From positions 3,278,501 to 3,342,500 of the forward strand of contig NZ_CP077683.1 in the NCBI RefSeq assembly GCF_019063845.1: a stretch of DNA of 64,000 nucleotides, in the 5' to 3' direction. The DNA comes from Geomonas subterranea (GTDB lineage Bacteria > Desulfobacterota > Desulfuromonadia > Geobacterales > Geobacteraceae). Each line of letters opens with the position of its first letter. Position 1 is the stretch's first letter. Below the pieces are notes generated by a model, which had not been told where the DNA came from, did not search any database, and saw only the letters and a program-made list of their open reading frames with translations. The translations under genes and the position numbers were made by a program. Shown here in pieces: positions 19,020 to 28,936 of this stretch.

Positions 19020-19877
19020 CACCTGCGGCGTCCCTTGGCTGTACCGCTCGGCCATGTAGGAGCTGCGCACGTAGGGTGCGCTCTCGACGTGGAGCAGGCC
19101 GGCGGCAAGTGCCTGCTCCTTCAGCCTGTCAAAACGCTCCGGCTCGACGAAATTCTGTACCGGATAGTGCTGCCGGCTGGGAGCGAGATACTGGCCGAGG
19201 CTCAGGTAGCTGCACCCAGATGCAACCAGATCCTTGAATACCGCGAGAAGTTCGTCCTCCTCCTCGCCCAGCCCGAGCATCAATCCGGATTTCGTCTTCA
19301 ACGCCGGCTCAAGCCGGCGGGCGTTGGCCAGAAGCCGCAAAGATCTCTGATAATCGGCGCCGGAGCGGATGGCGTAGAGCCTCGGCACCGTCTCCAGGTT
19401 GTGCCCCAGGATGTCGGGCGCGCTTGCCAGCACTTTCTTCAGCGCGTCCAGGTCCCCCTGGAAATCGGGGATCAAGAGCTCGATCTTCGTGTCGGGGGAG
19501 GCCGAGCGAATGGCGGCGACGGTCTCGGCGTACTGTCGGGCGCCACCGTCGGGGAGGTCGTCCCGGGTGGGGCTCGTGATAACAACGTGGGAGAGCTTCA
19601 AACGGCAGACTGCCTCGGCTACCGCGGCCGGCTCGCCCTGCTCCGGCGGCAGCGGCACCTCCTTGGAGACCGAGCAGAACGAGCAAAGCCGCGTGCAGGC
19701 GCGACCGAGGATCAGGAAGGTCGCCTGCCTCTGCCGGAAGCATTCCGTGATGTTGGGGCAGCGGGCCTGCTGACAGACCGTATTCAGGTTGAGCTCTTTA
19801 AGGAGCCCTTCCATCTCCGCGTGTGCCGCCGGGTTCACCTTCTTTTGCAGCCATTCCGGCTTGCGTACTGCTTTCAT
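19014..19877 (-). CDS. lipA: Lipoyl synthase
   Basis: A 287-residue radical-SAM enzyme that inserts two sulfurs into octanoyl groups on carrier proteins such as GcvH. Six cluster cysteines are visible: C35, C40, C46 (auxiliary cluster, CQQARCPNITEC) and C61, C65, C68 (SAM cluster, CTRLCSFC). The C-terminal RSSYMAERY contains the conserved serine ligand motif RSSY. It is slightly short at the end because the reading frame terminates inside a palindromic repeat. It is grouped with lipoate ligase and glycine cleavage genes. Confidence 0.96.
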   Translation of the reverse strand: MKAVRKPEWLQKKVNPAAHAEMEGLLKELNLNTVCQQARCPNITECFRQRQATFLILGRACTRLCSFCSVSKEVPLPPEQGEPAAVAEAVCRLKLSHVVITSPTRDDLPDGGARQYAETVAAIRSASPDTKIELLIPDFQGDLDALKKVLASAPDILGHNLETVPRLYAIRSGADYQRSLRLLANARRLEPALKTKSGLMLGLGEEEDELLAVFKDLVASGCSYLSLGQYLAPSRQHYPVQNFVEPERFDRLKEQALAAGLLHVESAPYVRSSYMAERYSQGTPQVL

Positions 19878-19942
19878 CTCCCCCCCAAAAAACCGTCCAC
19901 ATCCCCTCTCCCTCCGGGAGAGGGGACCAGCATAGGTTGCTT

Positions 19943-20743
19943 TTAGCTCCGCCCCTCGAAGGTCCAGGTCGGGCAGCGGTATTTGTGTTCCGCAAGTTTC
20001 CGGGCACTCACCGCCTCATCGTCCGTGACCGGTTCGGGCAGCAGGTCAACACCCATGCGCTCCTGGAAGCACTCGACCAGGAGACGCTTCAGTTCATCGG
20101 GCTCCGGCGTGTGCCCCAGTTCCGAGAGGCTCACCGAGCGCGCCGCACCGGGAGCCGGTTCTTTCAGGTAGCGCAGTCCCTGCTGCACCCGGTTTTCCAG
20201 CGGGATGGAGCCGTGCTGCAGTATGGCGCCGGAAAGCCTGCGCTGGGCGTTGCCGCCGATCTTGCGGTCGTTGACCACCACGTCGAATTCCTCCTTCCCG
20301 GCAAAGCAGAAGGAAGTCCGCTCTCCCAGCCGCTCCCCGTCCGGGTTGCAGTCGACGGCGAAGCGGGCGTCGAGCCCCAGGCGCTGATAGGTGCCGAGGA
20401 GGAAGCCGCACAGTTTGCGGAAACCTTCCTTGACGCCGGTCCGGTCTCCCAGGTGTTCGGGCGCGCAGACCACGCTGTAGGTCACCTCCGCCGCGTGGTA
20501 GATGATGCCGCCGCCGGTCATGCGGCGCACCACCGGCACCCCCTCCTCACGGCAGAGATCGAGCTTCAGCGCGGCGGCCGCGTCCTGGTAACGCCCCACC
20601 GAAAGCGTGGCGGGACTCCAGCCGTACAGGCGCAGAACCGGCCTGGCGGGGTCCTTCTGGAAGCAGTTGAGAAGCGCCTCGTCCAGGGCCATGTTGGCAG
20701 GCCCATCCAGGGGACCCGTATCTATCAATCGCCACTTACACAT
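19943..20743 (-). CDS. Lipoate-protein ligase A / octanoyltransferase family (LipM-like)
   Basis: A 266-residue BPL/LPL-fold protein. The pocket motifs RRMTGGGIIYH and the lysine-bearing DRKIGGNAQRR are clear. Family members attach lipoate or octanoate to carrier lysines. With lipA next door, an octanoyl transfer role (LipM-like) or lipoate scavenging are both possible, and sequence alone does not decide. The C-terminal part also has PDELKRLLVECFQERMG, typical of the accessory region of LipM/LplA proteins. It lies between lipA and gcvPB in the same direction. Confidence 0.88.
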   Translation of the reverse strand: MCKWRLIDTGPLDGPANMALDEALLNCFQKDPARPVLRLYGWSPATLSVGRYQDAAAALKLDLCREEGVPVVRRMTGGGIIYHAAEVTYSVVCAPEHLGDRTGVKEGFRKLCGFLLGTYQRLGLDARFAVDCNPDGERLGERTSFCFAGKEEFDVVVNDRKIGGNAQRRLSGAILQHGSIPLENRVQQGLRYLKEPAPGAARSVSLSELGHTPEPDELKRLLVECFQERMGVDLLPEPVTDDEAVSARKLAEHKYRCPTWTFEGRS

Positions 20744-20753
20744 AAAACCTCTA

Positions 20754-20926
20754 AACCATTAGCCACGGAGAAAATCTGAGAAAAACAGAAACCTGAGAGG
20801 AACAAAAAGACCTAAATCTGGGACACTACGGGTCCTTTAAGGCTTTAGCCTTTCAAAGCCTTTATCTTTTCCCATGTTTCATGGTTTTCTCAGATGTTCT
20901 CAGATTTTCTCCGTGGCCAATGGTTT
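20754..20926. repeat. Long palindromic intergenic element (AACCATT...AATGGTT)
   Basis: The left arm AACCATTAGCCACGGAGAAA faces the right arm ending TTTTCTCCGTGGCCAATGGTT, with further CTCAGAT units internally. It separates gcvPB from the ligase gene on the minus strand and shares its ends with the element at 5276-5412. Confidence 0.8.
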
Positions 20927-20945
20927 TGTCTTTGTCTCTCAGGTT

Positions 20946-22385
20946 CTATTCGCAGCAGACCTGCTGCATCCTCGCCGCGCGGGTCTCATCCAGGCGGCCG
21001 ACGGGGGTGGTCACCGGCGCTTGGTGCAACCGTTCCGGATCCTCCCTGGCCAGCCGCGCCGCTTCCAGCATCACCTCGATGAAGGCATCCATGGTCTGCT
21101 TGCTCTCGGTCTCGGTCGGCTCGATCATGATCGCCTCCTTGACGTTGAGCGGGAAGTACACGGTCGGCGGATGGAAGCCCCGGTCGATCAGGTACTTGGC
21201 GACGTCTATGGCGTGGACGCCGTTTTGCACCTGGCGGCTCGCGGAGAAGACGCACTCGTGCATGCAGGTCTGATCGAAGGGAATCTCGTACTCCTCCTTG
21301 AGCCTCGCCATCATGTAGTTGGCGTTCAGCACCGCCTGCTCACTCACCTCGATCAACCCTTCGCGCCCAAGTAATGTGATGTAGGCGTAGGCGCGCGCCA
21401 TGATGGCGAAGTTGCCGAAGAAGTCGGAAACACGCCCGATCCCCTCGGGATGGTCTTCCACGGCGTAACTGCCGTCCTCCCTGCGCAGCACGCGCGGGGT
21501 CGGGAGGAAGCGGACCAGGTCCCCTCTCACGCCGACCGGACCGCTGCCGGGGCCGCCGCCACCATGAGGGGTGCCGAAGGTCTTGTGCAGGTTGACGTGG
21601 ATCACGTCGAAGCCGACGTCGCCGGGGCGCACCTTGCCCAGGATGGCGTTCAGGTTGGCGCCGTCGTAGTAGGTGAGTGCCCCCCCCTCGTGAGCGATGG
21701 CGCAGATCTCGGCGATGTGCGGGTTGAAAAGCCCCAGGGTGTTGGGACAGGTCAGCATCACCGCCGCCACCTCGTCGTTCATCGCCTGCCGGAACAGGTC
21801 GAGGTCCATGTCGCCGTAGGGGGCGGTCGGCACGGTGACGATCTCGTATCCCGCCATGGCGGCGCTGGCGGGGTTGGTGCCGTGCGAGGAGTCGGGGACG
21901 ATGACATACTTGCGCTTCCGGTCACCGCGCGCCTTGTGATAGGCGGCGATCACCATGATGCCGGTCATTTCGCCGTGGGCGCCGGCCAAAGGCTGCGTGG
22001 TCACCTCTTCCATGCCGGTGATCTCGGCCAACTGCCGCTCCAGCTCATACACGATGGCCAACGGTCCCTGCACCAGCTGGTCTCCCCCCGGGAGCAGCGC
22101 CAGCATCGGATGGCAGGAGGCGAAGAGCCCACCGGCATTCTCGGTGACCTTGGTGTTGTACTTCATGGTGCAGGAACCAAGCGGATAGAAGTTGGTGTCC
22201 ACCGAGAAGTTCCTGCGGGAAAGGTTGGTGTAATGCCGCACCAGGTCCAGTTCGCCCACCTCGGGCAGCCGCACCGGCTCACCGCGCCGCAATTCGCCGG
22301 GCAAAGGGGCGGCCTTGGGTACGTCACTCAAGGGGACCCTGACACCGGTGCGTCCGGAGACGGATTTCTCGAAGATCAGCTCCAT
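20946..22385 (-). CDS. gcvPB: Glycine dehydrogenase (decarboxylating) subunit 2
   Basis: A 479-residue PLP subunit of the split P-protein of the glycine cleavage system. The PLP lysine lies in [18 protein letters not shown], a glycine-rich loop typical of subunit 2. With subunit 1 it decarboxylates glycine and passes the aminomethyl group to lipoyl-GcvH. It starts inside the end of gcvPA (10-base overlap), implying translational coupling. Its C-terminus ends QQVCCE. Confidence 0.97.
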   Translation of the reverse strand: MELIFEKSVSGRTGVRVPLSDVPKAAPLPGELRRGEPVRLPEVGELDLVRHYTNLSRRNFSVDTNFYPLGSCTMKYNTKVTENAGGLFASCHPMLALLPGGDQLVQGPLAIVYELERQLAEITGMEEVTTQPLAGAHGEMTGIMVIAAYHKARGDRKRKYVIVPDSSHGTNPASAAMAGYEIVTVPTAPYGDMDLDLFRQAMNDEVAAVMLTCPNTLGLFNPHIAEICAIAHEGGALTYYDGANLNAILGKVRPGDVGFDVIHVNLHKTFGTPHGGGGPGSGPVGVRGDLVRFLPTPRVLRREDGSYAVEDHPEGIGRVSDFFGNFAIMARAYAYITLLGREGLIEVSEQAVLNANYMMARLKEEYEIPFDQTCMHECVFSASRQVQNGVHAIDVAKYLIDRGFHPPTVYFPLNVKEAIMIEPTETESKQTMDAFIEVMLEAARLAREDPERLHQAPVTTPVGRLDETRAARMQQVCCE

Positions 22386-23713
22386 AACGCCTCCTCAAGC
22401 AGCGCCGCCAGGCGGTCGATCTCGTCCCGGGTCCGCTTCTCGGTCACGGTCACCACCAGCGCCCGCTCCATCCCGGGATAGTACTGCCCAAGCGGCACGC
22501 CGGCCGCCACTCCCTTGTCGAGCAGCCGTTGTACCACTTCGGCGGCGTCCTTGGGAAGAGACAAGGTGAACTCGTTGAAGGTCGCCCCGGCGTTGAGCAC
22601 CTCCACCCCGCGCACGGCGCCGAGCACGGACCTGGCGTACTGCGCCTTGTCGTAATTCAACCGGGCGAGTTCCTCGAATCCCTTCCGCCCCAGGGAGGCG
22701 CAGAAGATGAGGCCGCGCAGGGCGCACAGGCTCTGGTTGCTGCAGATGTTGGAGGTCGCCTTGTGCCTCTTGATGTGCTGTTCACGCGCCTGGAGGGTGA
22801 GCACGAAACCGCGCCGCCCCTGGTGGTCGACGGTCTCCCCCACGATGCGTCCGGGAAGGTTCCTGATGAAGCGCTTGCGGGTGGCGATGAAGCCGAAGTA
22901 GGGGCCGCCGAAGGAGAGGTGGTTGCCGAGACTCTGCCCCTCTCCCACCGCGATGTCCGCTCCCATCTCGCCGGGGCTCGCAACGAGACCCATGGCGATG
23001 GGGTAGCAGGACACGATCAGCAGCGCCTCGTGGTCATGCGCCTTCTGCGCCAACTCCCGGAAGTCCTGCACCGAGCCGAAGAAGTTGGGGCTCTGCACGA
23101 TCACCGCTGCGGTCTCGTCGTCGATGGAGGCGATCAGGCGGGCGAGGTCGGATGCGCAGCCGTCGGATGCGACCTGCACCGCCTGCGCGGAGAGGCCGTG
23201 CAGGTAACCGGTTACGATCTCCCGGTGCAGCGGGTTAACGGACCCGTCCAGGATCACCTTGTGGCGGTCGGTGATGCGCAGCGACATCAGCGCCGCCTCG
23301 GCCACCGCGGTGCCGCCGTCGTAGAGCGAGGCGTTGGAGGCCTCCAGTCCGGTCAAGCGGCAGATGGTGGTCTGGTACTCGTAGAGGGCCTGGAGCGTCC
23401 CCTGCGCGCATTCCGGTTGGTAGGGGGTGTAGGCGGTGTAGAATTCGGCGCGGGAGGCGAGGTGATCGACGGCGGCAGGGATGAAGTGGTCGTAGATCCC
23501 CCCGCCGATGAAGGGTGTGATCCCGGCGCCGCAGGAGGCCGCCTTCTCCCTCATCAGCCGCATGAGTTCCAGTTCGGACATGCCGGGGGGGAGATCGAAG
23601 GATTTGGCGCGCAGCTGAGCGGGAATCGGGGCGAAGAGCTCCTCCACACTGGCCGCGCCGATCGCCGCCAGCATGTCCCGGATGTCATCCGGCGTGTTCG
23701 GGGAGTATCCCAT
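22376..23713 (-). CDS. gcvPA: Glycine dehydrogenase (decarboxylating) subunit 1
   Basis: A 445-residue N-terminal-type subunit of the split P-protein. Recognisable segments are the start [53 protein letters not shown] and [14 protein letters not shown]. Lacking the PLP lysine, it pairs with GcvPB to form the active heterotetramer. It is placed directly after gcvH (one base between) and overlaps gcvPB. The order gcvT-gcvH-gcvPA-gcvPB is the standard bacterial operon. Confidence 0.97.
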   Translation of the reverse strand: MGYSPNTPDDIRDMLAAIGAASVEELFAPIPAQLRAKSFDLPPGMSELELMRLMREKAASCGAGITPFIGGGIYDHFIPAAVDHLASRAEFYTAYTPYQPECAQGTLQALYEYQTTICRLTGLEASNASLYDGGTAVAEAALMSLRITDRHKVILDGSVNPLHREIVTGYLHGLSAQAVQVASDGCASDLARLIASIDDETAAVIVQSPNFFGSVQDFRELAQKAHDHEALLIVSCYPIAMGLVASPGEMGADIAVGEGQSLGNHLSFGGPYFGFIATRKRFIRNLPGRIVGETVDHQGRRGFVLTLQAREQHIKRHKATSNICSNQSLCALRGLIFCASLGRKGFEELARLNYDKAQYARSVLGAVRGVEVLNAGATFNEFTLSLPKDAAEVVQRLLDKGVAAGVPLGQYYPGMERALVVTVTEKRTRDEIDRLAALLEEALWS

Positions 23714-23714
23714 G

Positions 23715-24086
23715 TCAGAGTCCTTTCAGGTACTCGGTGTACGCATCGTCATCCATAAGGGCGGAGAGTTCGGCGCTATCGCAACCTTCCAGTTTGCAGA
23801 TCCATCCTTCGGACTCGGCCCACTGGTTCACCAGCTCGGGCGCCTCCTCCAGCGCCTGGTTCACCTCCGCGACCTTCCCCGAGAGCGGCGCGTAGATGTC
23901 GCTGGCAGCCTTCACCGACTCGATAGCCGCCAGGGCCTCGAACTGTTTGACGCTTTTACCGATCTTCGGGAGTTCGACGTAGGTGATGTCCCCCAATTCG
24001 TGGGCCGCGTGCTCGCTGATCCCCACCGTCGCCTGCGCCCCTGCCACCTCGACCCACTCGTGCTCCTTGGTATAGAACTTTGCCAT
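23715..24086 (-). CDS. gcvH: Glycine cleavage system H protein
   Basis: A 123-residue lipoyl carrier. The lipoylated residue is K59 in [15 protein letters not shown]. The N-terminal KEHEWVEV and the [19 protein letters not shown] segment are diagnostic. It moves the aminomethyl intermediate between P, T and L proteins. The lipA and ligase genes downstream would supply its cofactor. It sits 71 bases after gcvT, across a small CCCCTCCC palindrome. Confidence 0.98.
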   Translation of the reverse strand: MAKFYTKEHEWVEVAGAQATVGISEHAAHELGDITYVELPKIGKSVKQFEALAAIESVKAASDIYAPLSGKVAEVNQALEEAPELVNQWAESEGWICKLEGCDSAELSALMDDDAYTEYLKGL

Positions 24087-24157
24087 CGGTGCGACCTCCG
24101 TTTCGAATTATGGATTTGCCCCCCTCCCTTGACGCGAGGGGGAGTTATCGTGCAAGT

Positions 24158-25249
24158 TTATGACCTTAAGGATCCTCCGGTGTAGAAGGGAAGTTCGACC
24201 ACCTGCGCCTCCATCTCCACCTTTTCATGCCTGATGGTGAGCCGTGTCCCGAGCGCCGCCGCCCCGGGTTTGACCAGCCCCAGGCCGATGCCACAGGAGA
24301 GCATGGGTGAGAAAGCGCCGCTGGTTACGACACCCACCTCCTCCCCCTGGTGCAGGATCCGGTAATGGTGACGCGGCGCACGCCGGGAGTCGACCTTGAA
24401 GGCGACCTTCATCCGGGGGGAGCCCTGCACCAGCTCCCGCTCCAGGGCCGCCTTGCCGACGAATTCCTTGTCCATGTTCACGAAGGAGGAGAGCCCGGCG
24501 GTGAGGGGGGTGATGGTTTCGTCGAGGTCGTTGCCGTAGAGGGAGTACCCCATCTCCAGGCGCAACAGGTCGCGGGCGCCCAGCCCGGCGGGGGCAACGC
24601 GCGGGTCCTCGAGCAGCAGCCGCCACAGTTCGGGCACCTTGTCCGCCGGCAGGAAGATCTCGTAGCCGAGTTCGCCGGTGTAGCCGGTCCGGCTCACGAT
24701 CGCGTCGCTCCCCAGGATGGCCGTTTTGATGAACTTGAAGAAGGGGATGTCCCTGATCGCCTCGCCGAAATGCTCCACCATGATCGCGCGGGAGAGCGGT
24801 CCCTGCAGATCAACTTTACCGGTGCGGGCGGAGATGTCGGTGAGGGCGGCGGGATTCTTCAGCCGGGAGCGGATCACGGCGAAATCGTTGCCGGTGGTGG
24901 CTGCGTTGACCACGATCATGGCCTCGTCGCCCGCCAGCCGGAATACGATGAGGTCGTCGATCACTCCTCCGGCATCGTTCAGCAGGAACCCGTAGCGCGA
25001 GCGCCCCACGGGAATGGTGCTGACCGGGAAGGTGAACACCCCCTCCAGCCCGTCGGCGACCAGGTCCCCCTTGAAGAGGAACTCCCCCATGTGGCAGATA
25101 TCGAAGAGCGCGCCCTTCTCCCGGCACCATTTGTGCTCGGCGATGATCCCCGAGTACTGGATCGGCATGAGCCACCCGCCGAAGGGTGCCATCAGCGCCT
25201 TGAGGTTCTCGTGCTCCGCGCGCAGCGGCGTCGCCTTGAGATCTTCCAT
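24158..25249 (-). CDS. gcvT: Aminomethyltransferase (glycine cleavage T protein)
   Basis: A 363-residue tetrahydrofolate-dependent enzyme that takes the methylene group from GcvH and releases ammonia. The segments DICHMGEFLFKGD, SRTGYTGELGYEIFLP, GARDLLRLEMGYSLYGNDLDE and GVVTSGAFSPMLSCGIGLGLV are characteristic. It is the first gene of the minus-strand glycine operon; the ATG follows GGAGTCCAGGTT. I looked for a glycine riboswitch in the 150-base divergent spacer upstream and saw none. Confidence 0.97.
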   Translation of the reverse strand: MEDLKATPLRAEHENLKALMAPFGGWLMPIQYSGIIAEHKWCREKGALFDICHMGEFLFKGDLVADGLEGVFTFPVSTIPVGRSRYGFLLNDAGGVIDDLIVFRLAGDEAMIVVNAATTGNDFAVIRSRLKNPAALTDISARTGKVDLQGPLSRAIMVEHFGEAIRDIPFFKFIKTAILGSDAIVSRTGYTGELGYEIFLPADKVPELWRLLLEDPRVAPAGLGARDLLRLEMGYSLYGNDLDETITPLTAGLSSFVNMDKEFVGKAALERELVQGSPRMKVAFKVDSRRAPRHHYRILHQGEEVGVVTSGAFSPMLSCGIGLGLVKPGAAALGTRLTIRHEKVEMEAQVVELPFYTGGSLRS

Positions 25250-25400
25250 AACCTGGACTCCTTTCAGCCGGCAAAAGGTTAGCTTCCGTCAACAAAAGAA
25301 ACCGGACGTACTGTTTGAAACCGCCCCAAACACCCTATCTCTTTAACTTCTTGCTAAATTCTCCAATATGAATATAATCTAGCCTTTGTCAGGAGAACTC

Positions 25401-25739
25401 ATGGATAAGTCTGAGTTATTACAAAAGACAGCTGAAAAGCTGACGCCGTTCGAGACGGCCAACATTATAGACTTCGCCCGGCACCTCACCGTGAAGAGCG
25501 CGCTTTCGAACCCGTGGATCGTCTGCGGCTTCCTGATCATCACCTTCTACGCCGTGGTGGTACGGTCGAAATTCGTGCTGGCAGCCTTGTTCACCACCAT
25601 TTCGCTACTGCTCCTGATCCGCTACACCATGCCGGCGGAAGGCGACTCGCTGAACCTCTCTACGACCCTTCCCTTCGCCTTCGGCGGTCTCGCCATCGGG
25701 GCCTTCCTCATCTATTTATTTTTCATCAAGACGGAGTAG
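25401..25739 (+). CDS. Small membrane protein of unknown function (112 aa)
   Basis: The protein begins MDKSELLQKTAEKLTPFETANII, an amphipathic cytosolic stretch, followed by three hydrophobic spans at about residues 40-55, 58-76 and 86-106 (LPFAFGGLAIGAFLIYLFF). CAGGAGAACTC precedes the ATG at 25401; the frame extends upstream only through a TTG. I do not recognise the family. It is followed after five bases by the dehydratase-type gene with coupled translation, so it probably belongs to the same transcript. Confidence 0.75.
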   Translation: MDKSELLQKTAEKLTPFETANIIDFARHLTVKSALSNPWIVCGFLIITFYAVVVRSKFVLAALFTTISLLLLIRYTMPAEGDSLNLSTTLPFAFGGLAIGAFLIYLFFIKTE

Positions 25740-25744
25740 AACTT

Positions 25745-26728
25745 TTGCGCAGAGTAGGCTTTACCACCACCATCCCGCTGGAAGTACTGGTCGCGGCGGG
25801 CGTGGTCCCCATCGACCTGAACAACGTCTTCATCACCCACCCCGAAAACTACTCACTGATAGAAGATGCCGAATTGACCGGCTTCCCCCGCAACGTCTGC
25901 GCCTGGATCAAGGGTATCTACGGCGCCGTGGTCGCCAGCGGCGTAAAGGAGATGATCGCCGTTACCGAAGGTGACTGCAGCTACACGAAGGCGCTCATGG
26001 AGGTCCTTTCGCTGAACGGCGTCCAGGTCTACCCCTTCGCCTATCCGGCGAGCCGCGAGGCCCTTCCGCTCAAGGCGGAGATAGAGAAGCTCATGTCCGT
26101 TTTCGGTGTCGGCTGGCCGGAGGTGGGCGAGGCGAAAGAGCGCCTGGACCGGATCAGGGCGAAGGTGCACGAGATAGACCGCCTCACCTGGCAGGAGAAC
26201 CGGGTCAGCGGCGAGGAGAACCACTACTTCCAGGTCTGCACCTCGGATATGAACGGCGACCTGGACGCCTTCGAGGCGGAGGTCGACGCCTTCCTGGCGC
26301 AGGCAACGCAGAGGCCCGAGCGCGGGGAGCGGATCAGGCTGGCCTACCTGGGGGTCCCCCCCATCGTTTCCGGGCTGTATGGTTTCGTCGAGGAGGTCGG
26401 TGCCCGCGTGGTCTTCAACGAAACCCAGCGGCAGTTCTCCATGCCGTACGGCATCCAGGACCTGGTGGAGCAATACCGCACCTACACCTACCCCTACGAC
26501 ATCTTCCACCGGCTCGGCGACATCAGCAGTGAACTGGAGAAACGGAAAGTGGACGGGGTTATCCACTATGTGCAGTCGTTCTGCTTCAGGCAGATCGAGG
26601 ACATGGTGCTCAGAAAGAGCATCAAGCTCCCGATTCTGACGCTCGAAGGTGACAAGCCGGGTAAGGTCGATGCCAGGACAAAGATCAGGCTGGAAGGCTT
26701 TCTGGAATTGCTCGAGGAGCGTAGCTGA
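25745..26728 (+). CDS. 2-hydroxyacyl-CoA dehydratase family protein, single-subunit (HgdB/double-cubane type)
   Basis: A 327-residue protein starting at TTG 25745, with GGAG eight bases upstream. Cysteines in PRNVCAWIKG, EGDCSYTK and QSFCFRQIED are in the positions where HgdB/BcrC-like proteins bind [4Fe-4S] clusters. Classic hydroxyacyl-CoA dehydratases have two such subunits, but only one is here, followed by an activase. This arrangement is reported for YjiM/YjiL-like double-cubane-cluster proteins, which carry out low-potential reductions. The substrate is unknown. Confidence 0.8.
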   Translation: MRRVGFTTTIPLEVLVAAGVVPIDLNNVFITHPENYSLIEDAELTGFPRNVCAWIKGIYGAVVASGVKEMIAVTEGDCSYTKALMEVLSLNGVQVYPFAYPASREALPLKAEIEKLMSVFGVGWPEVGEAKERLDRIRAKVHEIDRLTWQENRVSGEENHYFQVCTSDMNGDLDAFEAEVDAFLAQATQRPERGERIRLAYLGVPPIVSGLYGFVEEVGARVVFNETQRQFSMPYGIQDLVEQYRTYTYPYDIFHRLGDISSELEKRKVDGVIHYVQSFCFRQIEDMVLRKSIKLPILTLEGDKPGKVDARTKIRLEGFLELLEERS

Positions 26729-26847
26729 CAAGCCCCCGGCTGTGCCAAGCCCGTGACCAAATATACAATGGCCTATGCGATTGGCAAGCAGGGCCACAAG
26801 ATAAAACCGTCCCGCGCATTCCCTGGAAAGCATGTGAACGGCAGGCA

Positions 26848-27645
26848 ATGACAGGAGAAGAGATTCAGGTGTCAGATACACTGAAAATAGGAATAGACCT
26901 CGGGAGCAGGAAGGCGAAGTTCGCCCTGATGCGCGGCGACCAGATCGTCAGACTGGCGGACCTGGACACCATCGCCTTCTACAAGAAGTACGGCAGCATC
27001 GTGAACGAAGAGCTGTCGCTCGACCTTCAGGGGAGTGGCATCTTCAGCGCTGAAGAGCTGGCCGAGGCGCAGATAACGGTGACCGGCTACGGCCGCAACA
27101 GCATCAACCTGCACGGCGCGCGGGTCATATCCGAGATCAAGGCGCACGTCGCCGGTGCGCGCACCCAGACCGGGCTCGCCAACTTCACCCTGCTGGACAT
27201 GGGGGGACAGGACACGAAAGTGGCCCAGGTGGTCGCGGGGAGGCTCACCGACTTCGTCATGAACGACAAGTGCGCCGCCTCCAGCGGCCGGTACCTGGAA
27301 AACATGGCGGCGGTGCTCGAGGTAAGCCTGGAGGAACTCTCCTCCCACTCCGACGACCCCATCGCACTGGATGCCACCTGCGGCATCTTCGGCGAAAGCG
27401 AGCTGATCGGCCAGATCCTGCGGGGGTATCCCGTCTCCAGGCTCTGCGCCGGCGTCAACCTCACCCTGGTGAAGCGGGTGATGCCGATGCTGAAGCGCTT
27501 CCCCGGGGACACGCTGGTCATCACCGGCGGGGTCGCGATGAACGCCGCCATGGTGAACCTGTTGAGGGCGCAATGCGGCATGGAGATCGTGATTCCACAG
27601 CACCCGCAGCATAACGGCGCCATCGGCTGCGCCGCAAACCTTTAA
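26848..27645 (+). CDS. Acyl-CoA dehydratase activase (HgdC/BadF-BcrA ATPase family)
   Basis: A 265-residue ASKHA-fold ATPase that drives an electron into the partner protein. The nucleotide loop is IGIDLGSRKAKFALM, the second DMGGQDTKVAQVV, and the bridging-cluster cysteines are in NDKCAASSGRYLE and DATCGIFGESELIG. The end has ITGGVAMNAAMVNLL. The start may be the ATG at 26848 or the GTG at 26869, the latter having AGGAGAAGAG upstream. It follows the dehydratase-type gene by 120 bases and is its likely reductase. Confidence 0.92.
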   Translation: MTGEEIQVSDTLKIGIDLGSRKAKFALMRGDQIVRLADLDTIAFYKKYGSIVNEELSLDLQGSGIFSAEELAEAQITVTGYGRNSINLHGARVISEIKAHVAGARTQTGLANFTLLDMGGQDTKVAQVVAGRLTDFVMNDKCAASSGRYLENMAAVLEVSLEELSSHSDDPIALDATCGIFGESELIGQILRGYPVSRLCAGVNLTLVKRVMPMLKRFPGDTLVITGGVAMNAAMVNLLRAQCGMEIVIPQHPQHNGAIGCAANL

Positions 27646-27893
27646 AACCATTTTCAACGCAAAGTCGCAAAGGCGCAAAGACACCAAGAGAACCAAAAAG
27701 CTCGAACTTGACGTCTCAAAGATTTTCTTTGCGGCTTTGCTTTGCGTTAAAAGCTTTAAGCCTCAACGTAAAGCCGCGGTGCCGCAAAGGCGCAAGTAAA
27801 AGCGGAAATGGTTTCAAACCAAAAAGCTTTCACAGTTCCCCGTACTTGTTCTTTCTCTTTGCGCCTCCGCGCCTTGGCGTCTTTGCGTTAAAG
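27644..27893. repeat. Palindromic intergenic element, AACGCAAAG type
   Basis: The left part has CAACGCAAAGTCGCAAAGGC and the right part has its approximate inverse, CTTTGCGCCTCCGCGCCTTG then GCGTCTTTGCGTT. Between them TTTGCGGCTTTGCTTTGCGT and AACGTAAAGCCGCGGTGCCG form a second inverted pair. The 326 bases between the activase and cytochrome genes hold this element and no gene. Confidence 0.8.
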
Positions 27894-27971
27894 GCTCTTC
27901 TAACAATTTTTCTTGAATTTTCCCTGCGGCCCGTTTAACCTCGCCGCTTAGATTTGATCCCCGGAGGGCAC

Positions 27972-28271
27972 ATGCGTATCGGCAAAAAGGACTGGATCTT
28001 CATCGGCATCATCGCTGCCGTTTTTCTCATCTTCTACGTCATTTCCGGCGAGGAAAAGACCAAGCGCGTCCCCCTGGACGACGCCCACAAGCCCTCCTAC
28101 GAGCTGTTCAAGAAGACCGGCAGCAAGATGGAGGCCGACAAGGGCTGCCCCGCCTGCCACAACACCAATCCCGGCGGCATCCCTTTCCCCGCGAAACACC
28201 CCGTGAAACCCAAGGACGGGCCGATGCGCTGCCTGTTCTGCCACAAGCTTAAGTTAGCCGGAGTGCAATGA
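27972..28271 (+). CDS. Membrane-anchored diheme cytochrome c-type protein
   Basis: A 99-residue protein with one N-terminal transmembrane helix (WIFIGIIAAVFLIFYVI) and two heme-attachment motifs, CPACH and CLFCH, in a short periplasmic domain. Nearby histidines (FPAKHPV) may be axial ligands. CCCGGAGGGCAC precedes the ATG at 27972; the upstream in-frame ATG at 27954 lacks a site. It overlaps the metallopeptidase-like gene by four bases. Probably an electron carrier anchored to the inner membrane. Confidence 0.88.
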   Translation: MRIGKKDWIFIGIIAAVFLIFYVISGEEKTKRVPLDDAHKPSYELFKKTGSKMEADKGCPACHNTNPGGIPFPAKHPVKPKDGPMRCLFCHKLKLAGVQ

Positions 28272-28849
28272 CCACGCTGAACCTGACCGGGGAGCTGGAG
28301 CGGCTGATCTACGACATCACCCTCCGCACCCCGGAGCTGCAACACGTCATCCCCGAGAAGCTGCTGGTCTGCGTCTCCACCGGCCGGACCAGCCGCGGCG
28401 GGAGCCTGGCGAAGATCCACCCGCTGCGTTTCGCCGGCGGAGAAAGATCGGTCAAGACCAGGCGCGGCAGGCGTAGCGTCCTTTGCACCATGCCCAGCAT
28501 CACCCACCGCGGCGAGGAGATGCTCTACGTCATCTACTTCCTGATCCCCCGCTTCCTGGAACTCTCCTTCCGCGAGAAGATGATCACCATCTTCCACGAG
28601 CTCTACCACATCTCCCCGGCCTGCGACGGCGACATCCGCCGCTTCCCTGGCCGAAACTACGCCCACGGCTCGTCCACCAAAAGCTACAACCTGTTGATGG
28701 GGCAACTGGTGGACCGCTACGTGGAGGCGCTGCCGGACCGGTCCGCGCTCGACTTCCTGGAGGGGAACCTGGCGGCCCTGCGCTCGCGGCACAGCGCCAT
28801 CGTGGCCCGACGGCTGCAGGCCCCCCGCATCAGCATCACGCCGGCTTGA
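28268..28849 (+). CDS. Putative zinc metallopeptidase (HExxH)
   Basis: A 193-residue soluble protein. The zincin motif HELYH sits in KMITIFHELYHISPACDG near residue 115, with downstream DGDIRRFPGR and YAHGSSTKSYN as possible third-ligand region. The N-terminal half is rich in basic residues (TRRGRRSVLC). The family resembles the uncharacterised putative metallopeptidases found in many bacteria and phages. The substrate is unknown. Four-base overlap with the cytochrome gene implies translational coupling, an unusual pairing. Confidence 0.75.
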   Translation: MTTLNLTGELERLIYDITLRTPELQHVIPEKLLVCVSTGRTSRGGSLAKIHPLRFAGGERSVKTRRGRRSVLCTMPSITHRGEEMLYVIYFLIPRFLELSFREKMITIFHELYHISPACDGDIRRFPGRNYAHGSSTKSYNLLMGQLVDRYVEALPDRSALDFLEGNLAALRSRHSAIVARRLQAPRISITPA

Positions 28850-28936
28850 GAATAAGCCATTCTTGACTTTTCACGGGTAAAACTATAATTTCGCAGACAT
28901 TTACAGATCCGTAGACCCCAAAGGGGGCACATCGTC

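Noticed and set aside
25250-25400. Glycine riboswitch upstream of gcvT
   Set aside because: The expected conserved GGAGAG-type cores and tandem aptamer layout are not present on the minus strand.
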